A DNA stretch of 64,000 nt from Chryseomonas sp014190935 (GCF_014190935.1 NZ_JACHVV010000001.1:1178001-1242000); one strand, 5' to 3'. Counted from the first letter of the stretch, positions 15,225-24,265 are shown. A program made the numbers and translations. Notes: generated by a model from the sequence alone, not told the origin.

Positions 15225-15890
15225 ATGCGCCTGCTGTTGGTGGAAGACGATGTGGCCCTGGCCGACGAGATCACGGCGTTCCTTGCACGGCAGGGCTACG
15301 CCATCGACTGGCTGGCCGATGGCCGGGACGCCGCCTGGCAGGGCGCCCAGGAGCCCTATGACCTCATCGTTCTCGACCTGTGTCTGCCCGGCCGGCCCGG
15401 ACTGGAGGTGCTCGGCGAGTGGCGCGCCAAGGCGCTGGCCACTCCGGTATTGATCCTGACCGCGCGCGACAGCTGGGTGGAGCGCATCGACGGCCTCAAG
15501 GCCGGTGCCGATGACTACCTCACCAAACCCTTTCACCCCGAAGAATTGGGTCTGCGCATCGCCGCCTTGCTGCGGCGGGTGCGCGGCGTAGCCAACCAGC
15601 CGATGCTGCAGGCAGCCGGACTCGCGCTCGACGAGGCGCGCCAATGCGTGGTGCGTGGCAGTGAAACCATCGCCCTGAGCGCGGCGGAATTTCGCCTGCT
15701 GCGCTGCTTCCTGCTGCATCCCGGGCAGATCCTGTCGAAGACGCGACTCAACGACCATCTCTACGACGGCGAGAGCGAGCGCGACTCCAATGTCATCGAG
15801 GTCCACGTCAATCATCTGCGCCGCAAGCTGGGCCGCGCGGTCATCGAGACACGGCGCGGTCAGGGCTATCGCCTGGGCGGTGTCGATTGA
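15225..15890 (+). CDS. bqsR: OmpR-family response regulator, BqsR/CarR-like
   Basis: 221 aa: receiver domain (acidic pair in VEDD, phospho-acceptor Asp in LIVLDLCLPG, Lys in DYLTKPF) followed by a winged-helix DNA-binding domain (LSAAEFRLLRCFLLHPGQILSK... SNVIEVHVNHLRRKLG). The PepSY-PepSY-RR-HK order and the upstream TTAA(G/T)-N6 repeats match the P. aeruginosa BqsRS (CarRS) system, which responds to Fe(II) or Ca(II). The symbol rests on that context. Its stop overlaps the kinase start as TTGA. Confidence 0.82.
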   Translation: MRLLLVEDDVALADEITAFLARQGYAIDWLADGRDAAWQGAQEPYDLIVLDLCLPGRPGLEVLGEWRAKALATPVLILTARDSWVERIDGLKAGADDYLTKPFHPEELGLRIAALLRRVRGVANQPMLQAAGLALDEARQCVVRGSETIALSAAEFRLLRCFLLHPGQILSKTRLNDHLYDGESERDSNVIEVHVNHLRRKLGRAVIETRRGQGYRLGGVD

Positions 15891-17224
15891 AATCCATCCA
15901 GGCCCGGCTCAGGGTCGGGCTGGTGGCCATCCTGCTGGTGGCCGGTCTGGTGCTGGTGCTGGGCGGTGCCTGGCTGGTGGACCATGCCCTGCGCCGCTAT
16001 CTGGAAACCGGACTGCGCGGCGAGACGGAAAACCTGCTCGCCACCCTGGTGCGCGGTCCCCATGGCCTGCAACTGGACGAAAGCCGGCTGGGCAGTCTCT
16101 ATACCCGGCCACTGTCCGGCCGCTATTTCCTCATCGAGATCCCGGCGCTGGGCATCCGCTGGCGCTCGCGCTCACTGTGGGATGCGCAACTGGAAGCGCC
16201 GCCCGGCCACGGCCTGAGCGAGACCCTGGCGGACGGCCCCAGTGGGCAGCGCTTGCTCGCCTACCGCGCCGATTACCAGCGCTATGGCCAGACGGTGCAA
16301 GTAACGGTCGCCGACGACTACAACCCCCTGTTGACCAACCTGACGCGCATCCTCGCGTTCGGTGGCCTGCTGGGGCTGGCGACCTTGCTGCTGGTCCTGC
16401 TGCTGCAACGGCTGATCGTGCGCCGGGCCCTGCGTCCGCTGGAGCGGGTGCGCGAGCAGATCGCCCAGCTGCACCAGGGGCGCCGCTCGACACTGGACGC
16501 CAGCGTGCCCTCCGAACTCGCGCCGCTGGTGGCGGAAATGAATGCCCTGCTGCGCCATACCGAAGACGGTCTCAAGCGCGCGCGGCATGGCATCGGCAAC
16601 CTGGGGCATGCACTCAAGACCCCGCTGGCGGTGCTGACCAGCCTGGCCGAGCGGCCCGAACTGCAGGCGATGCCCGCGCAGCGCGAGGTCTTGCGCGAGC
16701 AACTGGGTCGTATCCGTCAGCGCCTGGAGCGGGAGTTGCGCCGTGCCCGGCTGGCCGGCGAGGCGCTGCCGGGCGCGTACCTAAATGGCGCCGAATTGCG
16801 TGAACTCTGCGTACTGCTCAATCGGTTGCATGGCGAGCACCTGGCGTTCGAGTGCCGGCTACCCGCGGAGCTGCGGCTGCCCTGGGACCGGGAAGACCTG
16901 CTGGAGTTGTTCGGGACCCTGCTGGACAACGCCGGCAAATGGGCGGATCGGCAGGTCCGGCTGGCGGTGGCGCAGGGTGCAGAGGGCTATCTGATCCACG
17001 TCGAGGACGACGGACCCGGTGTGCCTGAGGCCCAGCGCGAGACCATCCTCGATCGGGGTTGCCGGCTGGATGAAGCGGTCAGCGGTCACGGGCTGGGGCT
17101 GGGGATCGCCAAGGACATCGTCGACAGCTGTGGCGGAACCCTCGTCCTTGAGACCTCCGAGCTGGGTGGGCTGGCGGTGGTCATCCGGCTGCCGGTGCCG
17201 GCACGCACCCCGTCACTCAAGTGA
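15887..17224 (+). CDS. bqsS: sensor histidine kinase, BqsS/CarS-like
   Basis: 445 aa from a TTG that overlaps the regulator stop (TTGA). Order: TM1 (residues 10-32), a periplasmic sensor of about 120 residues, TM2 (LAFGGLLGLATLLLVLLLQ), HAMP-like linker, dimerisation helix with the phospho-accepting His in LGHALKTPL, N box LLDNAGKWA, G1 DDGPGVP and G2 GHGLGLGIAKD. All catalytic motifs are intact. The RExxE iron motif described for P. aeruginosa BqsS is not present; RGETE occurs in a similar juxtamembrane position. The ligand may therefore differ. Confidence 0.8.
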   Translation: MKSIQARLRVGLVAILLVAGLVLVLGGAWLVDHALRRYLETGLRGETENLLATLVRGPHGLQLDESRLGSLYTRPLSGRYFLIEIPALGIRWRSRSLWDAQLEAPPGHGLSETLADGPSGQRLLAYRADYQRYGQTVQVTVADDYNPLLTNLTRILAFGGLLGLATLLLVLLLQRLIVRRALRPLERVREQIAQLHQGRRSTLDASVPSELAPLVAEMNALLRHTEDGLKRARHGIGNLGHALKTPLAVLTSLAERPELQAMPAQREVLREQLGRIRQRLERELRRARLAGEALPGAYLNGAELRELCVLLNRLHGEHLAFECRLPAELRLPWDREDLLELFGTLLDNAGKWADRQVRLAVAQGAEGYLIHVEDDGPGVPEAQRETILDRGCRLDEAVSGHGLGLGIAKDIVDSCGGTLVLETSELGGLAVVIRLPVPARTPSLK

Positions 17225-17291
17225 CTCCCTGGTCAAGTTATCCGGCAGGACGCCGATAACCGCACAAGCTCTTGCGACCAAGGAGAACCTC

Positions 17292-18968
17292 GTGAGCCTC
17301 AAATTCAAAGTCACCTTACTGGCCGTCCTGCCGGTCTGCCTCTTCACGCTGGTGCTGGGTGGACTGTCCTACTGGGTCCTGCACGAGCAGGCCGCCAGGG
17401 ACGTCGCCGACGCCCGCGAGCGACTGATGGTCCAGAGTCGCAGCGCCCTGCAGAACACCGTGGAAGCCGCCATGACCGTGGTCAAGCCGCTGTACGACAG
17501 GGCCGCCGCGGGCGATACCGAGGCGCGCAAGGAGGCCATCGGCCTGCTGTCGGCCATCAGCTACGGCAAGGACGGCTATATCTTCGGCTACGATTCCAAC
17601 GTGGTCCGCCTGTTCAAGGGCAACGATCCGGCCGGTATCGGCAAGAGCTTCAAGGACAACCGCGATCCCAGTGGGATCTATCTCAATCAGGAACTGGTCC
17701 GGGTGGGCAAGGATGGCTCGCATTTCAGCCGCTACAGTTCCTCGCTGCCCGGCAACAAGGACGTGCTGGTGCCCAAGCTCGCCTACACCGACTACCTGTC
17801 CAAATGGGATCTGGTGATCGGCTCGGCGGTGAATCTGGATGGCGTGGAGGCCGAGGTCGCCGCGGTGGCGCAACAGGTCGCCAAGCGTACCCAGGACCAG
17901 CTCTGGCTGATCTTCGGCGTGGCCGGCGTGCTGCTGGTGGTGATCGGCATCGCCGCGCAGCTGTTTGCCGCCCGCACCCTCAGGCCCCTGGCGCAGATCC
18001 GGGAGAATCTCGACGACATCGCGGCCGGGGAGGGCGATCTGACCCGCCGCCTGCCGGTCAACGGGCGCGACGAGATCGGCGAACTCGCTGCCGCCTTCAA
18101 TCGCTTCGTCGATCGCATCCAGGGCACCATCGCCCAGGTCGTCGACATCACCCACCAGTTCACCGGTCTGCTCGACGCTGTCGCCCAGCAGGCCCAGCGC
18201 ACCGATCGCGACATGCAGCGCCAGCGCAGCGAAACCGACCAGGTGGCCACCGCCATCAACCAGATGTCGGCGGCGGCCCAGGAAGTGGCGAGCAGTGCCC
18301 TGCAGGCTTCCGAAGCCACCCGTCAGACCGAGGAAAAGGGCCGGCTGGCCCGCGAGACGGTCGCCACCAGCGTGGCGCGCATTCATGAACTGGTCGAGGA
18401 GGTGCGCCAGAGCAGCGTGTCCCTGGATGGCCTCAAGCAGGACGTGGGCGCCATCGTCGGCGTGCTCGACGTGATTCGCGCCATTGCCGAGCAGACCAAT
18501 CTGCTGGCGCTCAACGCCGCCATCGAAGCGGCCCGGGCGGGCGAGGCCGGTCGCGGATTCGCCGTGGTCGCCGACGAGGTACGGGCCCTGGCCAGCCGGA
18601 CCCAGCAGAGCACCCAGGAAATCCAGGGCATGATCGATCGTCTGCAACAGGCCACCGGCCGCGCGGTCGGGGCCATGGAACGCTCGGGCGGCATGGGCGA
18701 GGCCACCACGGCCCAGGCCGAGCAGGCCGGCACCGCCCTGGCCGCCATCAGCGAACTGATCGCCACCATCAACGCCATGAACAGCCAGATCGCCAGTGCC
18801 GCCGAGGAGCAGACGACGGTGGCCGAGGAGGTCAACCGCAGCGTCCACACCATCGCCAATGCCGTCGACAGCATGGCCCAGGGCGCCCAGCAGGGCGCGC
18901 GCAACACCGCCGGCATGGTCGGCCTGGGCGAGCGGCTGGACGGCCTGGTCCGTCAGTTTCGCGTATGA
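17292..18968 (+). CDS. methyl-accepting chemotaxis protein with Cache sensor
   Basis: 558 aa from a GTG preceded by AAGGAG. Layout: TM1 at about residues 7-32, periplasmic single-Cache domain (KDGYIFGYDSNVVRLFKGND, GSHFSRYSS, KLAYTDYLSKWDLVIGSAV), TM2 (LWLIFGVAGVLLVVIGIAAQLF), HAMP (ARTLRPLAQIRENLDDIAAGEGDLTRRL), and a long coiled-coil signalling domain with the hairpin tip EQTNLLALNAAIEAARAGE. It couples ligand binding to CheA. Cache chemoreceptors often sense small organic acids; the ligand cannot be read here. A single-gene unit ending at a hairpin. Confidence 0.93.
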   Translation: MSLKFKVTLLAVLPVCLFTLVLGGLSYWVLHEQAARDVADARERLMVQSRSALQNTVEAAMTVVKPLYDRAAAGDTEARKEAIGLLSAISYGKDGYIFGYDSNVVRLFKGNDPAGIGKSFKDNRDPSGIYLNQELVRVGKDGSHFSRYSSSLPGNKDVLVPKLAYTDYLSKWDLVIGSAVNLDGVEAEVAAVAQQVAKRTQDQLWLIFGVAGVLLVVIGIAAQLFAARTLRPLAQIRENLDDIAAGEGDLTRRLPVNGRDEIGELAAAFNRFVDRIQGTIAQVVDITHQFTGLLDAVAQQAQRTDRDMQRQRSETDQVATAINQMSAAAQEVASSALQASEATRQTEEKGRLARETVATSVARIHELVEEVRQSSVSLDGLKQDVGAIVGVLDVIRAIAEQTNLLALNAAIEAARAGEAGRGFAVVADEVRALASRTQQSTQEIQGMIDRLQQATGRAVGAMERSGGMGEATTAQAEQAGTALAAISELIATINAMNSQIASAAEEQTTVAEEVNRSVHTIANAVDSMAQGAQQGARNTAGMVGLGERLDGLVRQFRV

Positions 18969-18973
18969 TCCCG

Positions 18974-18998
18974 GGCGCGCCGGCCACCTCGGCGCGCC
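18974..18998 (+). terminator. hairpin after the chemoreceptor gene
   Basis: GGCGCGCCG (18974-18982) pairs perfectly with CGGCGCGCC (18990-18998) around a 7-base loop, 6 bp past the stop, followed by the short pyrimidine stretch TCTTC. Probable intrinsic terminator with a weak U-tract. Confidence 0.65.
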
Positions 18999-19091
18999 TC
19001 TTCGGGTCGAGTTGGGGGTGCTTATGGGAACCCCACGGCTTCCGAGGCTCTAAGCAAGGCCTGTCATCCTTGTTTGGAATCGCGAAAGCCA

Positions 19092-20141
19092 ATGAAAAGT
19101 GCTCGGCTGGAAAACAAGACATTCCTGATCCTGCTGGTGGTGGTCTCGCTGGCCTTCGTCTGGATCCTCACGCCCTTCCTGGGGGCGGTGTTCTGGGGTG
19201 CCATCCTCGCCATCCTGTTCGCCCCGCTGCAACGCTGGTTCGTCCGGCGCTTCAACAACAGACGCAACCTCGGTGCGCTCTGCACCCTGTTCGTGATCCT
19301 GCTCATCGTCATCCTGCCGGTGGTGTTCATCGCCATCTCCCTGGTGCAGGAAGGCTCGCTGCTGTATCAGCAGGTCAACAGCGGTCAGCTCAACTTCGGC
19401 CAGTACTATCAGCAGGTCTGGGGCGCCTTGCCGGATTCGGTGCGCAGCGTCCTGCAGCGCTTTGGCGCCGGTGACCTGGACGGCATCCGCCAAAAGCTCT
19501 CCGCCGGTGCCATGCAGGGCAGCCAGTGGGTCGCGACCCAGGCCTTCAGCTTCGGCCAGGGGACCTTCCAGTTCCTGATCGGCTTCGGCGTGATGCTCTA
19601 TCTGCTGTTCTTCCTGCTGCGCGACGGTTCGCAGCTGGTGGCACTGATCCGCAAGGCCATTCCGCTGAGCGACATGCACAAGCGCAGCCTGATGGCCAAG
19701 TTCACCGCCGTGGTGCGCGCCACGGTCAAGGGCAACATCATCGTCGCCGTGGTGCAGGGCGCCCTGGGCGGCTTCATCCTCGGCGTGCTGGGTGTCCAGG
19801 GCGCGGTGCTGTGGGGCACCCTGATGGCCTTCCTGTCGCTGCTGCCCGCCGTGGGTTCGGCGCTGATCTGGGTGCCGGTGGCCATCTACTTCCTGGCCAC
19901 CGGCGCGGTGATCAAGGGGGTGATCCTGATCGTCTTCGCCGTGGTGGTGATCGGTCTGGTGGACAACCTGCTGCGCCCCATCCTGGTCGGCAAGGACACC
20001 AAGATGCCGGACTACGTGGTGCTGATCTCCACCATCGGCGGCATGTCGCTGTTCGGCCTCAACGGCTTCGTCATCGGCCCGCTGATCGCCGCGCTGTTCA
20101 TGTCGACCTGGGACCTGTTCAGCCACCGCGACGACATCTAA
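19092..20141 (+). CDS. AI-2E family (YdiK/PerM-type) membrane transporter
   Basis: 349 aa from the ATG at 19092; a TTG at 19074 would add six residues. Hydrophobic helices at FLILLVVVSLAFVWILTPFLGAVFWGAILAI, a large extracytoplasmic region, then clustered C-terminal helices with GALGGFILGVLGVQGAVLWGTLMAFLSLLPAVGSALIW and GLNGFVIGPLIAALF identify the AI-2E/PerM superfamily. Members are exporters of varied or unknown substrates. YdiK-like proteins of this length have no settled function, and autoinducer transport should not be assumed. The stop TAA lies at the edge of the palindromic element. Confidence 0.85.
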   Translation: MKSARLENKTFLILLVVVSLAFVWILTPFLGAVFWGAILAILFAPLQRWFVRRFNNRRNLGALCTLFVILLIVILPVVFIAISLVQEGSLLYQQVNSGQLNFGQYYQQVWGALPDSVRSVLQRFGAGDLDGIRQKLSAGAMQGSQWVATQAFSFGQGTFQFLIGFGVMLYLLFFLLRDGSQLVALIRKAIPLSDMHKRSLMAKFTAVVRATVKGNIIVAVVQGALGGFILGVLGVQGAVLWGTLMAFLSLLPAVGSALIWVPVAIYFLATGAVIKGVILIVFAVVVIGLVDNLLRPILVGKDTKMPDYVVLISTIGGMSLFGLNGFVIGPLIAALFMSTWDLFSHRDDI

Positions 20142-20312
20142 AAACCTGCTTACGATCTGCTGCGCGTCGGCCAAACCGCGTTAAAAGCGCCCTGGAAGGC
20201 CAGCCCCGCCGGAATGCTCATTTACTCTATGTAAACTCCGCTTCCTCAGGTGTTTTCGCGGGGCCGCCTAGGCCTTGTTTGGCTCTAGCTCGCGAGATCC
20301 TAAGCAGGTTTT
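20141..20312. mobile_element. MITE-like palindromic element, copy 2
   Basis: 172 bp bounded by AAAACCTGCTTACGATCT (20141-20158) and AGATCCTAAGCAGGTTTT (20295-20312), inverted repeats with one mismatch. It shares with copy 1 the blocks TGCTGCGCGTCGGCCAAAC, GGAATGCTCATTTAC, GTAAACTCCGCTTCCTC and CTCTAGCTCGCGA. Its termini and an inner arm (CCGC/GCGG, GGCC/GGCC) have different sequence yet remain self-complementary. It fills the gap between convergent genes and could act as a bidirectional terminator. No transposase is present. Confidence 0.75.
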
Positions 20313-20327
20313 GCACAGTGAGGGCGC

Positions 20328-21197
20328 TTAGCCCTGGTCGGGCTCCGAGGGATAGCGGGTGGCGACCAGACTTTCCTTGACCTTGCGCAGGTGCGGCTGG
20401 AAATCCACGCCGCGCTTGAGCGTGACCCCGGTGGCGAGGATGTCCAGCACGGTGAGCTGGATGATCCGCGAGGTCATGGGCATGTAGATGTCAGTGTCTT
20501 CCGGCAAGGGGATGTCCAGGCTGTGGGTGCAGACCTTGGCCAGCGGGGTATTGCTGGCGGTGAGGCCGAGCACCGAGGCGCCGTTGTCCCGCGCCAGCTT
20601 GGCCACGTCCACCAGTTCACGGGTGCGGCCGGTGTAGGAGATGATCACGAACAGGTCGCCGGTCCTGGCGATGGAAGCGAGCATCCGCTGCATCAGCACG
20701 TCCGAATGCGCCGACACCGCCATGTTGAAGCGAAAGAACTTGTGCTGGGCGTCCAGGGCCACGGGTGCCGAGGCGCCCAAGCCGAAGAAGTGGATCTGCC
20801 GCGCCTGGATCATCAGGTCCACCGCGCGATCCACGGTGCGGGCGTCCAGTCGCTGGCGGGCGCTGTCCAGCGAGGCGATGGTGCTGCTGAAGATCTTTTC
20901 CGCGTAGGCTTCGGATTCGTCGTTGGCTTCCACCGCCTGGCTGACGTAGACCGCGCCGCTGGCGATGCTCTGCGCCAGCTGGATCTTCATCTCCGGGTAG
21001 CCGCTCACGCCGAGCGAACGGCAGAAGCGATTGACGGTGGGCTCGCTGACCTGGGCCGCCTGGGCCAGGGCCGCGATGGTGTAGCGGGTGGCCTGCCGGG
21101 GATTCTGCAGGATGACCTCGGCGACCTTGCGTTCCGCGCGGTTGAGTTCGCCGATGCGGTTCTGGATGGTTTGCAGCAGGGTGCTGGCACGATCCAT
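20328..21197 (-). CDS. hexR: HexR transcriptional repressor of sugar catabolism
   Basis: 289 aa RpiR-family regulator. The N-terminal helix-turn-helix (RKVAEVILQNPRQATRYTIA... SEPTVNRFCRSLG) is followed by a sugar-phosphate isomerase (SIS) domain with SAPVALDAQHKFFRF and FVIISYTGRTRELVDVAKLA. In pseudomonads HexR represses zwf-pgl-eda, edd/glk and gap, and is released by 2-keto-3-deoxy-6-phosphogluconate. It is divergent from zwf with a 164-bp gap, the canonical arrangement. I see no convincing TTGT-N7/8-ACAA operator in that gap. Confidence 0.94.
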   Translation of the reverse strand: MDRASTLLQTIQNRIGELNRAERKVAEVILQNPRQATRYTIAALAQAAQVSEPTVNRFCRSLGVSGYPEMKIQLAQSIASGAVYVSQAVEANDESEAYAEKIFSSTIASLDSARQRLDARTVDRAVDLMIQARQIHFFGLGASAPVALDAQHKFFRFNMAVSAHSDVLMQRMLASIARTGDLFVIISYTGRTRELVDVAKLARDNGASVLGLTASNTPLAKVCTHSLDIPLPEDTDIYMPMTSRIIQLTVLDILATGVTLKRGVDFQPHLRKVKESLVATRYPSEPDQG

Positions 21198-21361
21198 GAG
21201 AACTCCTAGTGGTTGTTGTGCCTCTATCCTAAGGCTATAAAAGGTGTGGGCCGGGCTTACCCCTGCGCCGTATTTTTTAATATAAAGACTACGCGAATCG
21301 CCCCAGCTCCCCTATGATGGTGCTGGAATATCTCAAACTTTAAGTAAAAGAACGAATATTT

Positions 21362-22831
21362 ATGGCTGGCGTCCGAGTTCTACCCTGTACCCTGGCAATC
21401 TTCGGCGCGTTGGGCGACCTGGCTCTGCGCAAACTTTTCCCTGCCCTGTACCAGCTGGATCGTGAAGGTCTGCTGCACGAGGATACCCGCATCATGGCGC
21501 TGGCGCGTGACCAGGGCGATGGGGTCAAGCAGCTGGAGCACATCGAGGAGCGCCTGCGCCACTATGTGCCCAAGGCCGACTGGGACGAAGCGGTATGGAC
21601 CCGGATGCGCGGCCGCCTGGGCTATCGCGCCATCGATTTTCGCAATCGCGAAGACTATACGGGACTTGCCGAGGCTGTGGGCGAGACCTCGCCGCTGATC
21701 GCCTATTTCGCCACCCCGGCGCTGGTCTACAGTGCCATCTGCGAGAACCTCGCCGCCGTCGGCCTGTGCGAGCGCACCCGGGTGGTGATGGAAAAGCCCA
21801 TCGGCTACGACCTGGAATCCTCCAAGGTGGTCAACGACGCCGTGGCGCGCTTCTTCCCCGAAGACCGCGTCTACCGCATCGACCATTACCTGGGCAAGGA
21901 GACGGTGCAGAACCTTATCGCCCTGCGCTTCGCCAACAGCCTGTTCGAGACCCAGTGGAACCAGAACTATATCTCCCACGTGGAAATCACCGTGGCCGAG
22001 AAGGTGGGTATCGAGGGGCGCTGGGGCTATTTCGACCAGGCCGGCCAGCTGCGCGACATGGTGCAGAACCACCTGCTGCAGCTGCTCTGCCTGACCGCCA
22101 TGGACCCGCCGGCGGATCTTTCGGCCGACAGCATTCGTGACGAGAAGGTCAAGGTGCTCAAGGCGCTCGAGCCCATCACCGCCGACCAGCTGGCCAGCCG
22201 CGTGGTCCTCGGGCAGTACACCTCGGGCTACAGCGACGGCAAGCCTGTGCCGGGTTATCTGGAAGAGCCCAATTCCAACACCGAAAGCCGCACCGAGACC
22301 TTTGTCGCCATCCGCGCCGACATCCGCAACTGGCGCTGGTCGGGCGTGCCTTTCTATCTGCGTACCGGCAAGCGCATGCCGCAGAAGCTGTCGCAGATCG
22401 TCATCCACTTCAAGGAACCACCGCACTACATCTTCGCTCCCGAGCAGCGCAGCCTGATCAGCAACCGCCTGATCATCCGCATCCAGCCGGACGAAGGGAT
22501 TTCGCTGCAGGTGATGAGCAAGGACCAGGGTCTGCGCAAGGGCATGCAGCTGCGCAGCGGTCCGTTGCAGCTCAATTTCTCCGAGACCTTCAAGCATCTG
22601 CGCACCCCGGATGCCTACGAGCGACTGCTGCTGGAAGTCATGCAGGGCAACCAGTCGCTGTTCGTCCGCAAGGACGAGATCGAAGCGGCCTGGAAATGGT
22701 GCGATCAGCTGATGGATGGCTGGTCGAAGATGGGCGACTCGCCCAAGTCCTATGCCGCCGGCAGCTGGGGTCCGCTGACCTCCATCGCACTGATCGCACG
22801 AGACGGGAGATCCTGGTATGGCGACATCTGA
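21362..22831 (+). CDS. zwf: glucose-6-phosphate dehydrogenase
   Basis: 489 aa, normal length. It oxidises glucose-6-phosphate to 6-phosphogluconolactone, feeding the Entner-Doudoroff pathway and making NADPH. The nucleotide-binding start is LAIFGALGDLALRKLFPAL, and the active-site segment RIDHYLGKETVQN includes the catalytic His-Asp pair and substrate Lys. VEKP-type VMEKPIGYD is also present. The 3' end overlaps pgl by 14 bp. It forms the operon zwf-pgl-eda under HexR control. Confidence 0.97.
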   Translation: MAGVRVLPCTLAIFGALGDLALRKLFPALYQLDREGLLHEDTRIMALARDQGDGVKQLEHIEERLRHYVPKADWDEAVWTRMRGRLGYRAIDFRNREDYTGLAEAVGETSPLIAYFATPALVYSAICENLAAVGLCERTRVVMEKPIGYDLESSKVVNDAVARFFPEDRVYRIDHYLGKETVQNLIALRFANSLFETQWNQNYISHVEITVAEKVGIEGRWGYFDQAGQLRDMVQNHLLQLLCLTAMDPPADLSADSIRDEKVKVLKALEPITADQLASRVVLGQYTSGYSDGKPVPGYLEEPNSNTESRTETFVAIRADIRNWRWSGVPFYLRTGKRMPQKLSQIVIHFKEPPHYIFAPEQRSLISNRLIIRIQPDEGISLQVMSKDQGLRKGMQLRSGPLQLNFSETFKHLRTPDAYERLLLEVMQGNQSLFVRKDEIEAAWKWCDQLMDGWSKMGDSPKSYAAGSWGPLTSIALIARDGRSWYGDI

Positions 22832-23528
22832 TCTGGGGCAGGGCGTGACCCTGCGCGAATTGCCCGACCGCGAGGCCCATGCCGCGGCGTTGGCCGAGAC
22901 GGTCACCGCGGCGCTGCGCGAGGCCCTGGCGGCCCGTGGTGAGGCACTGCTGATCGTGTCCGGTGGCCGCAGTCCGGTGCCCTTCTTGGAGCGCCTGGCG
23001 CAGGCCGAGCTGGACTGGTCCAGGGTGCTGGTCACCCTGGCGGACGAGCGCTGGGTCCCCGGTGACCACCCGGACAGCAATGCCGGCCTGTTGCGCCAGC
23101 ACCTGTTCCAGGGCCCCGCCGCCGCCGCAGGTTTCGTCGATCTCTACAGTCCGGCCAGCGCCACGGAAGAGGGCATGGCCCAGACCGAGGCCCGGCTGCG
23201 CGACACCCTGGCGACCCCCGATGTGCTGGTGCTGGGCATGGGCGACGATGCCCATACCGCCTCGCTGTTCCCCGGCAGTCCCGGCCTGGAAGAGGCCCTG
23301 GATCCGGCCAGCGAGCGCCTGAGCTTTCCCGGCGTGGCACCGTCCGCGCCGCAGACCCGCATCACCCTGAGCCGCGCCTACCTGAGTCGCGCGCGGCAGC
23401 AGATCCTCGCCATCCAGGGCGCGGGCAAGCGACAGGTGCTGGAAACTGCTCTGGCCGAGGGCGACGAGCTGGCCACTCCGATCAAGGCGTTCCTGCGCGA
23501 ACCCCTGGTCGTCTATTGGTGCCCCTGA
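22818..23528 (+). CDS. pgl: 6-phosphogluconolactonase
   Basis: 236 aa of the DevB/SOL family. It hydrolyses 6-phosphogluconolactone from Zwf. Typical segments are LIVSGGRSPVPFLERLA, VTLADERWVPGDHPDSNAGLLRQHL and VLGMGDDAHTASLFPGS. The start ATG lies inside the last codons of zwf (14-bp overlap), with GGGAGATCC as the ribosome site. The gap to eda is 14-20 bp, depending on the eda start, so the three genes are co-transcribed. Confidence 0.95.
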   Translation: MATSDLGQGVTLRELPDREAHAAALAETVTAALREALAARGEALLIVSGGRSPVPFLERLAQAELDWSRVLVTLADERWVPGDHPDSNAGLLRQHLFQGPAAAAGFVDLYSPASATEEGMAQTEARLRDTLATPDVLVLGMGDDAHTASLFPGSPGLEEALDPASERLSFPGVAPSAPQTRITLSRAYLSRARQQILAIQGAGKRQVLETALAEGDELATPIKAFLREPLVVYWCP

Positions 23529-23548
23529 CGAGGAGTTGAGTTTTGGAC

Positions 23549-24187
23549 ATGCAGAACAAGATCGCGACCCTAGATGCCCTGTGCGCCCGCGCGCGAATCC
23601 TGCCGGTGATCGTGATCAACGATCCCGCTGACGTGCTGCCGTTCGCCGACGCCATGGCCGCGGGGGGACTCACCGCCCTGGAAATCACCCTGAGATCGGC
23701 CCATGGGCTGGACGCGGTGCGCCTGCTGCGCCAGGAACGTCCCGAGCTGGATGTCGGCGTGGGCACCGTGCTGGATGTGCGGATGTTCGACGCCGCGGTC
23801 GAGGCCGGCGCCCAGTTCATCGTCACTCCGGGCACCACCGAGGAAATCCTCCAGGCCGGGGTATCGGCGCCCATCCCGCTGCTGCCGGGCATCGCCACGC
23901 CCTCGGAGATCATGCAGGCCTACCGCCTGGGTTATCGCCGCTTCAAGCTGTTCCCTGCCAACGTCTATGGCGGCGTGGATGCGCTCAAGGCTTTTGCCGG
24001 CCCCTTCGCCGAACTCAAGTTCTGCCCCACCGGCGGCGTCAACCCGGGCAACGTGAAGAACTACTTCCAGCAGCCCAACCTGCTGTGCGTCGGCGGCAGC
24101 TGGATGCTGCCCAGCGACGTGGTGAAGGCCAAGGACTGGACGCGCGTCGAGCAGCTCTGCCGCGAAGCCCTGGCGACGCTGGACTGA
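23549..24187 (+). CDS. eda: KDPG/KHG aldolase
   Basis: 212 aa from the ATG at 23549 (a TTG at 23543 adds two residues; GAGGAG lies upstream at 23530). A class I aldolase that splits 2-keto-3-deoxy-6-phosphogluconate into pyruvate and glyceraldehyde-3-phosphate. Signatures are GGLTALEITLRSAHGLDAV with the catalytic Glu, GAQFIVTPGTTEEI, and RRFKLFPANVYGG with the Schiff-base Lys, then CPTGGVNPGNVKNY. Its substrate is also the HexR inducer. The transcript ends at a strong terminator. Confidence 0.96.
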   Translation: MQNKIATLDALCARARILPVIVINDPADVLPFADAMAAGGLTALEITLRSAHGLDAVRLLRQERPELDVGVGTVLDVRMFDAAVEAGAQFIVTPGTTEEILQAGVSAPIPLLPGIATPSEIMQAYRLGYRRFKLFPANVYGGVDALKAFAGPFAELKFCPTGGVNPGNVKNYFQQPNLLCVGGSWMLPSDVVKAKDWTRVEQLCREALATLD

Positions 24188-24233
24188 GCCTGCGGCCATC
24201 CGTCACCCGCCGGACGAGCTAGGCTGGCGCGAG

Positions 24234-24265
24234 CAGGGGCGCTATCATGCGCCCCTGTCTTTTTC
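24234..24265 (+). terminator. intrinsic terminator of zwf-pgl-eda
   Basis: CAGGGGCGC (24234-24242) pairs perfectly with GCGCCCCTG (24249-24257) around the loop TATCAT, followed directly by TCTTTTTC. A textbook Rho-independent terminator 46 bp after eda. Confidence 0.92.

Noticed and set aside
20141..20312. Full insertion sequence
   Set aside because: Inverted repeats are present but the element is 172 bp and encodes no transposase; it can only be a non-autonomous or structural repeat.
21198..21361. HexR operator between hexR and zwf
   Set aside because: I looked for TTGT-N7/8-ACAA; TTGT occurs near 21214 but no correctly spaced ACAA follows, so no site is claimed.
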